From the NCBI GenBank assembly GCA_035771175.1, contig CM069593.1, positions 46,933,554-46,997,553 on the forward strand: DNA of 64,000 nt, given 5' to 3'. Below, in pieces: positions 10,601 through 25,600 of this stretch. The stretch's first letter is position 1. Each line of letters starts with the position of its first letter. This DNA comes from Paratinospora sagittata. Its lineage: Eukaryota > Streptophyta > Magnoliopsida > Ranunculales > Menispermaceae. The position numbers were made by a program, and so were the translations under genes. The notes under the pieces are model-generated. The model saw nothing but the letters and a program-made list of their open reading frames with translations. It did no database searches and was not told the DNA's origin.

Positions 10601-13600
10601 TGGTAGCTAGTGTCCTAGTACTGATCAGGTACCAGTTCCTCTTCATAGTCAAGTCCCATCAGAATCCCCACATCCTACTGCAAAACTTGTTTCTAAGAGT
10701 TCAATTAGTCATTCTACCTTTTCCCAGCACTCTCACGAGTTTCATTCACGAGTTGCCATTACTTTTGATACTTACAAATGTCATCCCCATGTTTTTGGCC
10801 CATTAGTCGTCCTTGAAGCATTGGACTTGATGCTTATTTGCTTTGTTTTCCTACTAATGTAAATATTAGCCTAATTTTCAAAGGTGAGAACATATGACGT
10901 TATCGAGGTATTTTTGAGCCCTCCTGTGCCAGTTGGTGTTCCTACAAGTGTTTTCTTTGCTTCGTTTCACCACTCCCACATCATTTTAAGCACCCTGCAG
11001 ATGTGTTGGATGATGATTTTTTTTTTTTTTGGTTACCATGATTGTATCTCGTTGAAGTCAAGTTCTTCAAGCCGAGGAGAGTTGATGCAAGATATACATG
11101 AGTTCAAGTCCAAATCTAAGTAGGATTTTATTTTTATTTTATTAGTGTTTTATTTATTTTAGAGTTATAGTTTAATTAGGATTTTCGATGAAATTTGAAT
11201 TGGTTCAAGAGTCCTAGTTGGTGTAAGGTGAGGTCATATTTGTTTAGAAATATCTTAGGATGTAATTTTGGGAATTACCATTTAATGAATTGAAAAATTG
11301 ATTAATTTCTCTCTTGTTCTCTCTCTGCTCGCCGTTAGGTCGGACCACTAATCCAATTAAATTCTCCTTCGCTTTGTTCAATCATTTGCTCATTTCTTCA
11401 CATTCAACACATCCATGCAAAAAAACCAGGAACAACCAACCAATGTCATTTTTGTTAGGCTTTAACCTCCCCTACCCTACCACTAGAACCAACCAATGGA
11501 GTGACGCCTTGGGATTTTTCAACAAAATCACACTGGTTGTATCCACCTAAGCTGACCTTCCACTTGATTAAGAAATTGAAAGAAATATCTTTACAACAAG
11601 GAGTTTAGATGACATCGTCCTCCTAACTCTTGAGATGGACATACAAAGCCAATCAAGTGCATATCTAGACCTCATCAAACTCCATTGCTAATGCAAATAA
11701 TTGAATTTCACAATTGGGATTGGAGATGCAATGTTATAATTATTTCATGCTCTCTATAGCAACAAGTTATCATTACGACACCATTGGTCTGTTCACATTG
11801 ATGTTCATTTAGCAATCAATTATAAAAGTGTATAACCAATGCATGAGCCTCTCGATTGCAGTGTTTGGGGAAGGGATGATGTATATAGCACTACCTCCAC
11901 ATTGGAGAGCTTGTTTCCGTATTTAAAATATGACCTCCAAGTCACAATGATGCAATCTCAACCAATGAGCCAAGGCCTGCCCTCCCAAACTCACAGTCTT
12001 GCATACCGTAAAATGCAAGAAATTCTTCATAATTATTCTACCATTCTCATCGAAGTGTTGCATAAAATTTGCCATATTGTTTTTGTATCTCCTTTGTCAA
12101 GTTTTCTGATGAAGAGGCATATGCTTTAATAAACTTGATACCACCAAAACAAACATGATCAACAAATGTTTAACTTAAAAAGGGCATAGGGCATTACCCA
12201 ATGCATGAGGCTTCTTCCATTGGGGTTTTGGGGAAAGGATGATGTTCGAAGACTTACCTCCATATTGAAGATGTCATTTCTCAATTTGAACTTATGACCC
12301 CCCAAGTCACAATGGAGAAACATCAACCACTGCACCAAGGCCGCCCTTTAGATATTTAACAAACTACAATAGAATTATTTTTCATGTACGTTTAAATATA
12401 CTATTTCATGCCAATTAGCTGTTGAAAAAACAGTTGATGGTTAAGTGCAAATTCTCAAAACTTTTCCCGAACCTCTAAAAAGGCCAATAAATTACCCTAG
12501 GAATCCAAATTCCAAATTCATCTAAGCACTAAGCACTAAGCACTGCAGGCAAAAGGTGCTCATGGTACAAAAAGATGAGTATTACTATCCACATCATTTG
12601 TGCTAGTAATATCTTGTGCGTTGTTAATAGCTGCCAGTCACTAAAATTGCAAGTTATGGTATACAAAGTTGCAAACTCCTAAAAAATGGCAACCACTCAC
12701 ACCATACGAATTGTAGACAGAAAAAACCTAATTCTAGAATGAGAATCAACTATCTTCTTTCCACATTGTAAGATTTTGTTAGTTGTTACTATGAGTATGA
12801 ATTCTACCATTTCATTTTCATTTTCACTTTCAAGTCTCCTTTTAACCAATAATATATGACTAATTATGTACTCCGTTCTATTCTGTATTCTCGTTTACCA
12901 GTAAAATGAGCAAAGGCATACACTCTCATCTATACATACATGTGTCATAGCATAAGATGCCCCATGACCTAATCAATATAAATCAGTCCGACCCCTATAT
13001 TTTACCAATACAAAATGGGTATTCCACCAATAACATTGTGAGATGTTTCAATCCAACATCAACACCAACCACCTTTCTTGATTAATAAAATCTTCATTGT
13101 GATGATAATGACTTAGAATGCATGGCAGTAACCCACCACTTACCATTCTTTTTCTTTATTAAAATTTAGATATCTTTGCACTCTCAAGCAAGATTAATTT
13201 TCACAAACACAAAATGTTTTATTATGGTTTCAAATGTATCACTTTCATAAAACATTTTAATTATTAAATAAATATTTGTCAAACTTCCAAAATTGACCAT
13301 TTAAACTTAACAATAACCATTTATTTAAAAATTCGCTATAAAGTTACTATAATAATTTAAGTAGTCTAACTAAACTCCACTGTCCTTCATGTCTCCTATT
13401 TTCAAGCTTACTTTACAAGTAACTTCTCCATTTTACCCTTTTCAACCATAACATTTTATTCTTTTCAATCATAACATTTTACTCTTTTCTACCCTCTTTT
13501 CATTTTTAAAGATAAAAAGATATCACTCATAAAAAAGTGCATACACATCAGCATTGCAAAGGGCTTTGCCATTGCCAAGTTTGTGGAAGAGACAAAATAT

Positions 13601-16600
13601 GCAGCCTTATTTCCACATTGGAGAAATTATTTCTAGATTCAAACTCATGACCACCAAGCATCAATGGAGCAATTGCACCAATGCCCGCCCTTCATTACTC
13701 ATATACATATTAGGGGTGAAAATAGGTTGGGCCAGGTCAAGTTTTACCCTTGGATCATCCCAACCTAACACTTTCAAGTGATATATACAATGACCCGATC
13801 CAACCAGAAAAAGTTTTATTAACTATTTAACTCGACCAACCCGTAAGCATTTCAGGTCAATCAAGTATTCGGGTTTAACCCATTCACAATAAAACCTACT
13901 TTTTACATACACTCTAGCATAACTATAAGAGAAATATTAAAAAATCATTAAAAAAATAATGAATAGAACATAAAGAAAATTAAACAAGGGGCTTCCCAAG
14001 AGAGGATGCCCCTCTTCTTTCTAAATATAAATTAATAGTAAGAAAATGAAAAAAGTTGATATTATATTTTATTTTTTTATTTTTTTGACAAGAAACATAC
14101 TATATATATGCATATATATATATAAAGTTAGAAGCCAAAGGGACGAGATGTCCCATTTAGATGCTACAATGCTTCAAGGATGTCGTTCCAATTGAACATC
14201 CAATCCCCAAAACTGTACCCTAGAGACAACTTACATGAGCTGACCCAAGTAGCAAACAAAAAGAGGGCCTAGTCCCACAACCTATTACAACTAGTGAAAC
14301 AGTCATTAAAGATCATGTTGTTCCTTTCAACCCAAATACACCACAAATTTGCAAAATAAATAAACTTCCAATACAGTTTGAATTTACTATTCAACTGAAC
14401 AAGGAGAAGGTTTTCCAAAATGTGGAATACCCTTCTCACCAAGGCCCCAAAAGGTATGAACAAGGAGAATGGGGAAAAGGGGAGGTATTTATAGTGGGTG
14501 AGTGCTTCCCCCCACCCCCAAAACTCCACGATGTGAGACTAAAGAGTGGGAGTTTCCAAATCTTTAGTCCCAAATTTCAAAATCTGAAATGTCGGGAAAA
14601 CTCCCTCTCTGTTAAAATTTGGGACTCTTTAGGTGGAAAACCCGCCCCCCTTTGTCCCATATCGGGAGATGGGTGGAAGGGGAGCACTCTACAGCTATAA
14701 ATACCTCCCCATCCTCCCATTCTACTTGAGCATTTCTTCTTCTTGGCGTTTGCTAAGGAAGAACTCTTAGGGCTTCCTCTCTCAAAGAAGTCTCCCTTAA
14801 GAAATTTTGTACAAACACATTAATATGTATGTATGTGCATGTTTCTATACATTTTTATGAACCAAGCAACACCATATTTATATTGTCCTTTCTTTAAAAA
14901 TATAATAACTTATTAATGTAATATATTAATAGAATAGTGTGTGCACGTGCGTTGCACAATAAAAATTATTAATTAATGAAAATCAAATAAATTCTTAAAG
15001 TAAGGTTATAGCTATAACTTTTATATAAAAGATTTTGAGTTGAACAACAAAAGTGACTATTTCAGTTTAAAAATGGAAAGAGGGTCAAAAAATTGCATGT
15101 AAAATTATAAATTAAGCCCAAGAGTTGGAGAAGCGAAGGGGAGTGGGGATTGGTTAAATTACCATATTGACCCAGTAGTTATTATTAATATAAAAGATAA
15201 TCATAAAGTTTACAGGGTTAAATTTAGAACTATGGCAAATATTACTTCACCGTGAAAAACTTAAAGAGTTCTTATTATATAGTTCATATATTTTCTTACC
15301 ACCAATGAACTACTATAGATAGATGACGTAGATCAAATTGCCAAACTAACCCTAAAACCATAACAACATTGAGCAAAAACATAAGATTATAATCCCTTAT
15401 GAAGATTTGATCCTTTTAACCTTCAAAAATTTGAAAAAACCAACAATATGTATCCATTATCTAATTCTTTGGAAACAAACTACTCACATTTTAAGATATA
15501 AAGCATCATTTGCAAGAGGAATAAGGCCAGTCACCATCAAGTTTTCAGGGGGAATTTTCTAGTAACTTAGCCAGAATACCTCAAAAGATAAGGCAAACGA
15601 TAAGTTATAGCAATGTCCACCATCATTATTGGTGTGGTAACTCAAAAAAGAGACACCATCCTCCAATAGAAAGTGCCTAAGGTTCATTAGTTGATATAAA
15701 AAGCGTAACTAGTGGACAAGGCTCCCGCCATTGGGGGGTCAAGGAAATGGATGAGGTACACAGCCTTACCTCCTCAAAGAGGTTGTGTATAACACCGTCA
15801 AGTCACAATGGAGCAACCTCAACTATTGAGGCAATGCCCACCCTTCAATATTAGTTGGCATGTTTGATCAAAATCTTTAAACTACAAAATGCCATCTCTA
15901 ACGTTACTCCCACATCATTCATACACAAGCACTTAGAAGGAAAATATTAATCTTCTTACAACGTCATTCTACAAGTACAACCCAATCTAAAACGTTACAT
16001 TACAAACTTATAGCAAGGAACTACAAAACTTATTCAAATATATGCTCAAATTCTCTTTTACAAAACAAAAAGTTTCTTGAGAAGATAGACATCTTAAGAA
16101 CATACACCAATATTTCTAAAAGAAGGAATACCTCAAAAGTCTCGAAAGTAAAACAAATCAAAGAAAATGTAGTTAAGAACATCCAAAGTCCCTTCAAATC
16201 GAGACTTCTTTCAAAATTTGAATGCATAAAACCACCTTTATAAATATATATTTAGCTCCTCGTTTAGCAGCTTCTTCTTTCTTTTTTTTTCCTATTTTCT
16301 CAGTTTCACTTTTGGATTCAGGTGTCAAAAAAACATGTATGGCCAAAACAAAAACAACAACAAAAATACAAAGAGGAAGGTCAAAGATTACATAGCAATC
16401 AACAAACAAGATGATGATGAATGAAAATCATATGACAAAAAGTAACCTAGTTCCAAAGTAAATAAATGATGAGTATGATGCTAAGTTATTGTTAAAAATC
16501 CACAAAAAAGGCTAAAAATTCAAACCAAAGGCTATTTTTACAGAATCAATAACAATATGCAAATACACTCATCAAAAGAAATAAAACAAAAATAGATTAG

Positions 16601-19600
16601 AGAGATTATGGGAAGAATAAATAATAAATAACTATGAAGTCAGCACCATAACACACAAGGAATCAGTTCCCATGGTTGTGAAAGAGGAATCGTCACTTCA
16701 AGGACCCAAAACACAATTACTTTGGAGCCAAACAACAAAACTTTCAACATCCACCACCAATTAATCATTGCAACTAAAAGGATCTAAAAAATTAAAACTT
16801 GTCTCATTCAAAATTATATAGGTCAACAATAGAAAAAATCGAAAAACTCCCTATATCCTCAACTAGACATCGGAAATTAATACTCTAACCTACCAAATAT
16901 CAAAATGAAAACCCAAAACAAAGCTATAACAAATGCCATCCGAGGCTCCAACTGTAATAACAATAAAATCCAATATTACAAACCATTGTTTCTTCTTTCA
17001 TGAACTCAAAGGTTTCCCTGATTACAAACTAAAAATAAGCCATGTACTAACCTTCTTCTACACCAAACAGTAATAGCATAGACAAGCATGTACTTTTCTT
17101 ACCTCAACATGGATTTCTCACATATGCCAAGTAAAAGTTTTAGACTCTTCAAGTGGTCTTGCATCTATAGGCGAATCACTAAATAAAGCCATCAAAATCT
17201 GACCCACAAATTAGTTGAATTATGATAACCCAATTTATTAACAAACAAGATCTAGCCCCTCCTAGAAGTATGGACACTAATAAAACATCGCAAGAAACTT
17301 TCAAGCTTTGGTTAAACTATTTTCCCCAATCATATATTTAAGAATGATGTGTAGCTAAAAATGAACTTGTCCTATTGAGTTAAAACATACATAAAAAATG
17401 GGTTAATAGCATTGGGTAAGCTTAATTGGATAATGTAGAATTTGTTGTAAAAGTAGAATAATTAAAGACACAAATATATAACGTGGTTCGGCTCTATGGC
17501 CTACGTCCACGGGAGAAGAGAGGGGATATTTTCTTATTCATCTTGTCTCAATGTGAGAGCATGTATAAATAGATATACAGGGATGTATACTTTACAAACT
17601 TAGTAGATGATATAAATGGCAACTTCTAAAACACTCTTTCTTGTACATGGTAACGCAATCCCATAGATTGCACTCTTCTCCGCAACACTCCCCCTCAAGC
17701 TGGTGAGTAAAGGTTTATCATTCCCAGCTTGGACACATTTGTTTGAAATACAGAATGCCTTAACCCTTTAGTGAGCATATCGGTGAGCTAATTATTGGTA
17801 GACACATATGGAGTACAGATCAACCCACTATCAAGCTTCTCTTTAATGAAGTGTCTATCAATCTCTATATGCTTGGTTCGATCATGTTGAACTGGGTTGT
17901 GGGCAATGCTGGTGGTAGACTTATTATCACAATAGAGCCGCATAAGGCCGTCCCAGCGTATCTTCAAGTCTCCCAAAGTTATCTGTAACCATAATAGCTC
18001 ACACACCCCTTGTGCCATTGCTCGAAATTCTGCTTCCGCACTAGATCTTGCCACTACGTTTTGCTTTTTACTTCGCCACGTCACCAAGTTTCCACTAAGA
18101 AATGTACAATATCTTGTAGTTGATCTTCTGTCAACTACTGAACCAACATAATCTGCATCCGTATATGCTTCGAGAACCACTCTTGTGTGTCGTTTAAATA
18201 AGATGCCCTGTCCTGAAGTCCCCTTAAGATACTGTAAGTCACGGTTAGCTGCTTGCAAATGAATATCTCTAAGGTTATGGATAAACTGACTAATTACACT
18301 TACTGCATATGTAATATCCGGTCTCTTGTGAGAAAAATAGATGAGTCTTCCTACTAGTCTTTGATACATCTCCTTATCAGTAGGTGCTTCTTCAGCTTCT
18401 CCAAGTTTGTGATTGGGATCAATAGGTGTGGTTGCTGGTTTGCATGCTAACTTCCCTATCTCTTTAAGATCTGTAATGAACTTCTGTTGAGAAATAAAAA
18501 TCCCCTGTTTGGAGTGTGCCACTTCAATTCCAAGAAAGTATTTTAATCTTCCTAAATCCTTAATCTCGAATTCTTTGGCCAAACACTGTTTCAGGCACTG
18601 TTTCTCATGCTCACCGTTTCCCGTCATAATGATGTCATCTACATATACCAAAAGTGCAGTGACTCCCCCTGAAGCTGAGTGTTTAATGAATAAGGTATGA
18701 TCCCCTTGGCTCTGCTTGTACTCCATTTCTTTCATTACTTTGGAGAAGTGGCCAAACCATGCTCTTGGAGACTGTTTAAGTCCATATAAGGCCTTTTTCA
18801 GTTTGCATACTTTACCAATGGTTAGGTTGTTCTCAAATCCATGAGGGACTTCCATATAGATCTCTTCTTCTAGATCTCCGTGAAGAAATGCATTTTTCAC
18901 ATCAAATTGTTGCAAGTCCTAGTCGTAGTTGGCTGCCAAAGAGAGTAGTAATCGAACAATATTCATTTTGGCAACTGGTGCAAATGTCTCCAAATAGTCC
19001 ACACCGTATGTCTGAGTGTACCCTTTCGCTACCAATCTTGCCTTGTATCTCTCCAGTGATCCATTCGCTCTGTATTTAATTGTATAAACCCATTTGCATC
19101 CCACAAGTTTCTTCCCAGCAAGCAACGTCAATGGCGATGAAGATCGCGTTGATGGTGATGAAGAAGATAAGCAGCAGCAACGGAAGCAATGGTTTACAAC
19201 GGCAACGGTGGCAACGATCTGATGGATGTGCGATCTAACAGATGCAGTGATGCGCGAAATCAGAGAGACAATGGAGATCAGAGTGATGCAATGATGCGTG
19301 AGAGAGATATGCGAGAGAGATGCACAAGAGACGACGGTTATCAATAACAGCGTTTATGAAGCAGCAACAAGTGGGTTCAAGCAGCGACGGCTGGAACAAT
19401 GGTGGTAAAGATTAGCAACGTCAAAGAGCAGCAATGGTGGGTTTGAGCAACGGGGCTGAAACACAGCAGCGATGGAGACGAAGGCGTCGGCTATGGTGAG
19501 GATATCGGTAGTGACGATGAGGAAGACGCAGTGGCCGCAATACAACAGCAATGATGTTGCGATTGCAGTGATGAAGACGCACAGTAGCGGAGTTGCGATG

Positions 19601-22600
19601 GTGATACACAAGCAGTGATGAAGACGCACGCACCAATCAACAACACGTTTAATGGCGATGCAGACCAACGAGGAAGGTTCCGGCAATGAAGGCCAAAATA
19701 AAAAAAATTCCGACAATGAAGGTCGAAAAAAAAAATCTCAGTTGTACGAGCCTAAAGCTCTGATACCATGTTGTCAAAGTAAAATAATGAAAGAGAAAGA
19801 TGTAACGTGGTTCGGCTCTATGGCCTACGTCCACGGGAGAAGAGAGGGGATATTTTTTTATTCATCTTGTCTCAATGTGAGAGCATGTATAAATAGATAT
19901 ACAGGGTTGTATACTTTGCAAACTTAGTAGATGATATAAATGGCAACTTCTAAAAACACTCTTTCTTGTACATGGCAACACAATCCCATAGATTGCTTTC
20001 TTCTCCGCAACATAATTCATACCCAAGTCCAACATAATTGGATTGGGTTAGCAATGATCACAATCAAGAGAAGCCAAATAGCCTTGAGACCTTAACTACC
20101 AAGTCAACCTGAGTGGGTTAGTTTGGAATAGTCGATTTCTTGAGTTCATTGTTTACCTAGAACAACCCCACTAGACACTCTGCGATCAAAAGGCCAAGGT
20201 CTTTGAAGAACTACTTGATTCCAAGAAGTGTGTGAGACATGTTAAAGGAACAAAATGCTCCAAGTAGAATCTCCACAAAGGTTTATATTAAGTGCACCAA
20301 GCTTTTCTTAGACTCTATGATTGTCACATTATTGGCCCAAGCCACCTCATATAGGATGATGAATGCTTCATTCCTATTGGCAATTGTAGCTTATCAACTA
20401 GCTTTTGTGAGACCGCATTTTAGCAACTTCCTACATCAATGATCAAGTTGCATACTTAGCTCCATTGCCACAATTAACATGAGTGTCTAGAGCCATCCTT
20501 TGAACAAATTATGATTTATAACATTTTTTCATGCATGCCTTCTAGGTACTCTTCTCCGCCTTTAAATACATTAGTTCTCCCCTTGCACAAATGGCAACAT
20601 GCAACACAATAAGTCCTTCCCCTACAATTCTAACAATATAAAAAGGGTGTGCCCAATGCACGAGGTTCGCGTAGCTAACGGGAATTGGAGAAGGGACAAC
20701 GTACGAAAAAATTACCCTCACATTATAGAGAAGTGGTTTTGAATTCGAACACATACCCTTCAAGTCCTAATGGAGCAATCTCTATGGTAATGCCAATGTC
20801 TACCCTTCACAAGTCTAAAAGTATACATAAAGTTATAAACATATTATTGGAAGGCCAAATGAAAACTACTTCCCACAAGAGTCTATTGTTTATTTTGGTT
20901 ATAAAGGATAATTTTGAATTTATTGGCTTGTCAATTGCTGCATCACTGGTAATAATTCCCACTAACCAATATGGTGGTCAATTTTGAATTTATAAGCTTG
21001 TTGATTGTTGCATCACTAGTGGTAATTCCAAGTGTCCAATCATTTTCAGCACCTCTCCAACTCATCATTTCCTTGGTTGTAGTGCCAAATATTCTCCCAT
21101 TGGAAAATTGGAACCTCAAGGCCATTTGGAATGCCTCATCACTTAGATTTCAGATATGTCATATTATTGAAACAAGATATCTCTCATTATTTTTAACATA
21201 TATAAGTGCATTCCCGATAACTATCATCGTAGCAAATTTGAATCATATAACCAACATCTAAGTCGTTTCATTCAAAATAATCCTCCAATGTCGTCAACCA
21301 ATCAAGACATTCATTTGATTCTACATTGCCAAAGAAATCAGGTACATCCATCCTCCACTTTCTTTGTAATATTTGCATCAATATAATTATATGTAAGTTG
21401 TAATTGTCCCTTGCAAGAAACCTAGATAGAGCTTGCATAGTTGTCCTCGCCTTGTTGACAAAAAGATTGTAATACAGAAGCTTCATCAAAAGACAAATAA
21501 CTAGGTGCTACTAGATGCTCTTGAGTTGAATCTTCAACATCATAAATTACCATAACATGCAATCAACAAGTCTCACCTTTTAATGTATGTTTAGGGGCTG
21601 TAAAGTATTTGATCCATAGGTCCTCATTTTCAATCACTCCACAAGCATCTTGAATTCATCCATTCAACATATCAAGTACCCAATTCAATTAAAAATGCAT
21701 GTGTGCATGTTATATTGTTATCCCACTCAAACATTCATAAGAATTCCATAATAGAACTTATAGAGACAAGTCATCGAGGTAGCAATACAAACTCAACATT
21801 GCAACAGCAGGCCGAAATCAGCTAGAAAAATATACTTGGATACAAAAATTGTATCCCAAAAAAAAAAAAAAAAAAAAAGACCCCATTTTCTAAATAATTT
21901 TTTTTTAATTTGACTAACCAAGCATTAGTTCCTTGTAAATATAATTGGATACAAAAACTTGCATCTAAATCACTAACCAAATGAGATCTTAAAAACTCTT
22001 TAAAACCTACCTATATGCTTAATAGAAGGATAAAAATTCGAATTCGCCCTAAACTTCAATATCTTAAAATTCAAAATTAATTGGGGAAGTCCATTTCGAC
22101 ATAGAGAACTTTCGTAAAAGTTTGACATTGCAGAGAAGGATAAACATCTCAACGTAAATGTTCTATAGATCTATGTTTTTTTTTAGATATGTTAAAACAA
22201 AAATAAATATATACTTAAAAACTCATTAAATCATGACTAATGGTTTAAAGTAAAACTTACAATCTCTATATTACATGACATGTATTGCATGAGTAACAAG
22301 CTATTTTATTACTTTTATGCTTAGCATATACAAGAGATGTAGATTAATTACACAAATATATGTTCATTTTTGTTTTAAATTAGAGTTTTGTAAATCTTAT
22401 TTTATTTCTTCCTTTAGTGCTTCTTCAGTCTTTATTCCTTTTATATGAAGTTGTACTTCAATCACATATACTTCCATTCTTTAGAAATATCTTCTAAAGA
22501 AAATTGAAGTTAGCATTGTTTTTTTTTCCTTTTAACTTTTTGTTTGAAAAGTCAAAAATAAAATAAAATACTAAAGGATTTTTTGAGTTGCACAAATTAT

Positions 22601-25600
22601 TTCAATAATTTACCAAACTTCAATGGAATTTTTATAGTAATTCGATTACATTTAAATCTTAATTTGATGATTAAGAAATCAGTAAAGTTCAATTAAAATG
22701 CAAAGAACTATGTCCAATTTTCATCCATGGGCTGAACAAAAACTCTTAAAAAGTAGAAGAGACAAATACCAATACTGCAAATGGGAACCATGCAACGCAA
22801 ACAACGAGACTTGTGCTATATATAGTGTGTGGCTCGGTCACTTTGTGGGCCCGAAGACTTTTTATTTTATGTGTTTCTATTTTATTAGTAGTTTCCATGA
22901 CTGTATTAGTTTCCTGGACTGAGTAGGAAACTTTTCCAGTCTGAATTGGAAACTAAGTCTAAAGCTCTTTATATATACCTAGTATTGGGGATTGAGAGAT
23001 AAGAGTGAAAATAGAGAGACATTGTAAGTATTGTACTAGATTCTCCTAGATTAGTAAAATCTTCATCTCCTGTGGACGTAGGTGGATCTTCGTCGAATCA
23101 CGTAAATTTGTGTGTGTTCTTCTTGTTGCTTTGATTTGCATCTGTGTGTGTGTGTGTGTGTGCGTGTTTGTGTTTGTTCCGCTGCATAAATCTCAACAAA
23201 TTGGTATCAGAGCAAGGTTCTTGTAAAATTACAAACACGCGATAGAAGGTGTCGCAGTGATCACGACGATTGAGTCGGTGTTCGGTTCGTCCATTGAAAG
23301 AGCGAGATCAAGTTTGTGTTTGCTGTAAAAAAGGAGTACAACATTGTTGACATTGATGTTGCCTCTGTCTAAAACATCGGTGATGCTATCTCAGTGAGCG
23401 TGAGGAAGGTCTGCAAGTTTTCTTTCCTTTCTTCTCAATTTGTTTTTTGTCTTTGACTTTTAAAAATAAGGTAAAAGAGAACAAGAGAAGTGGGTCCCTC
23501 TATAAAGTTTGTTTCTTTTTTAGCAAACACGTACAGGTCTGAAAATATATATATATATATTTTGTTGCTACACCTGTACACACGGAAAACAATATTAACA
23601 GCATAGCTTATTTATTTGATATTGGAGTCGCTTGAAGTTAGAATTCAATTTCGGTTATTGTTGTGTATTCGTGTCGACAAGACCTACGTAGTTACTGGAG
23701 TTAATCGTTGATATGGCTGCAAAATATAAAGTTGAAAAGTTCAACAAGAAGAAAGACTTCAACCTTTGGCGGATTAAGATGCAAGCCCTGTTGACACAAG
23801 ACGGGCTGAAAAAGACACTAAAGGGAAGAGATGCATTGTCTGCGAAGCTAACAGAAGAAGAGAAAGATGACATCATGGATAAAGCGTTTACTGCTATTCT
23901 CTTATACTTGAGTGATGAAGTCATGCGAGAAATTGAAGAGGAGACTACAGCTGCGGGTTTGTGGTTGAAACTAGAGAGTTTGTATATGACAAAATCTCTA
24001 GCAAACCGGTTGTATCTGAAGAAGCAGTTGCACATGTTGAAGATGAAGGAATGTGCATCCATGAGAGAACATCATGATGAGTTTAACAAGATTCTTATGG
24101 CTTTACAGAATGTTGGGTACAAACTCAGTGATGAGGACCAAGCAATGTATTTGCTACGTTCACTACCGGATTCCTATGAGCACTTTGTGGATACTTTGAT
24201 CTACAGTAGAGACACCCTAGCTCTAGAAAATGTCAAAACAACTTTGAACTCGAAGGAGTTGAAAAAGATGGTTACTGGAGAAAAAGTATAAAGCTCAGGT
24301 GAAGGCTTGCTGGCTAGAGGTAGATCATAATAGAAAGGGTCCAAAGGTCATGGAGGTCGATCCAGATCAAAGGGAAGAAAATTAAAGAGCTTTGAATGTC
24401 ACAAAGAATGGCACTTTAGGAAAGATTGTCCGGAGCGTAAGGGAAAAGGAAAACAGAAATCAGAAGATTATAGTAATGCAGCAATTGCAGAGGAAGAGTC
24501 TCATAATGCTAATGTCCTTTCAACCACTGTAGGATGCTCAGGTGATGAGTGGATTATTGATTCATGTTGTTCATATCATATGTGTCCCAATATGGACTAG
24601 TTCGCTTCTTATCAGAGTGTGAACGGTGGTACTGTACTTATGGGAAATGATATGGCCTGTAAGACAGTAGTGATAGGAACAGTGAAGATCAAGATGCATG
24701 ATGGTGTTGTGAGGACTTTGATAGAAGTTAGACATGTTACAGAGCTGCACAAGAATCTTATTTCTGTGGGTACCTTAGATTCACAGGGCTGCAAGATTGT
24801 AGTTGAAGGTGGAGTTCTAAAGGTAGTCTGAGATGCACTGGTGGTTATGAAAAGCAAGAAACTTGGTAACTTGTATGTGTTATCAGGGCATACAGTTACA
24901 AGCAGTACAACGATGTCTACATCTTCAGATAGTGGCTCAATAGATACTCAGTTGTGGCATATGCGATTAGGCCTCCCTTGGTGGAGCAAGGTATTTTGTT
25001 TCCTTTATTGATGACTTTTCACGTATGGTCTGGGTGAAAATACTGAAAAGTAAGGATGAAGTGTTTGAGGTCTTTAAGAAATGGAAGACAAAAGTTGAGA
25101 AGCAAACTGGAAGAAGCATCAAGAGGTTAAGAACAGATAATGGTGGTGAGTACACCAGTAAAGCATTCTCAGAGTTTTGTGAGCATGAAGGCGTTGAGAA
25201 ACACTTCACTGTCAAGGGAACACCACAACAAAATGGACTTGCAGAGAGGATGAACAGTACTCTACTGGAGAAGGTGCGGTATACGTTATCCAATGCTGGT
25301 TTGGATAAAGAATTCTGGGCAAAAGCGGTGAATACAGCTTGTTTCCTCGTTAACAGATCACCATCTACAACTATTGACTGTCAAACTCCACTTGAGGTAT
25401 GGTCTGGTAATGTTGTTGATTACAGTTCTTTGAGAGTGTTTGGATGTCCAACTTACTATCATGTCAGGAAAAGTAAGATTGATCCCAAAGCTAAGAAAGC
25501 CATATTTTTGGGTTATGCAAATGGAATGAAATGATATAGGTTATGGTGTCCTGATTTGCATAAGATTGTGATTAGCAGGGATGTGACATTCGATGAGTCT

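Noticed and set aside
14269..14529. 86-codon minus-strand ORF taken as a gene
   Set aside because: Only its C-terminal part is LINE-like and the rest is promoter palindrome; it is not a host gene.
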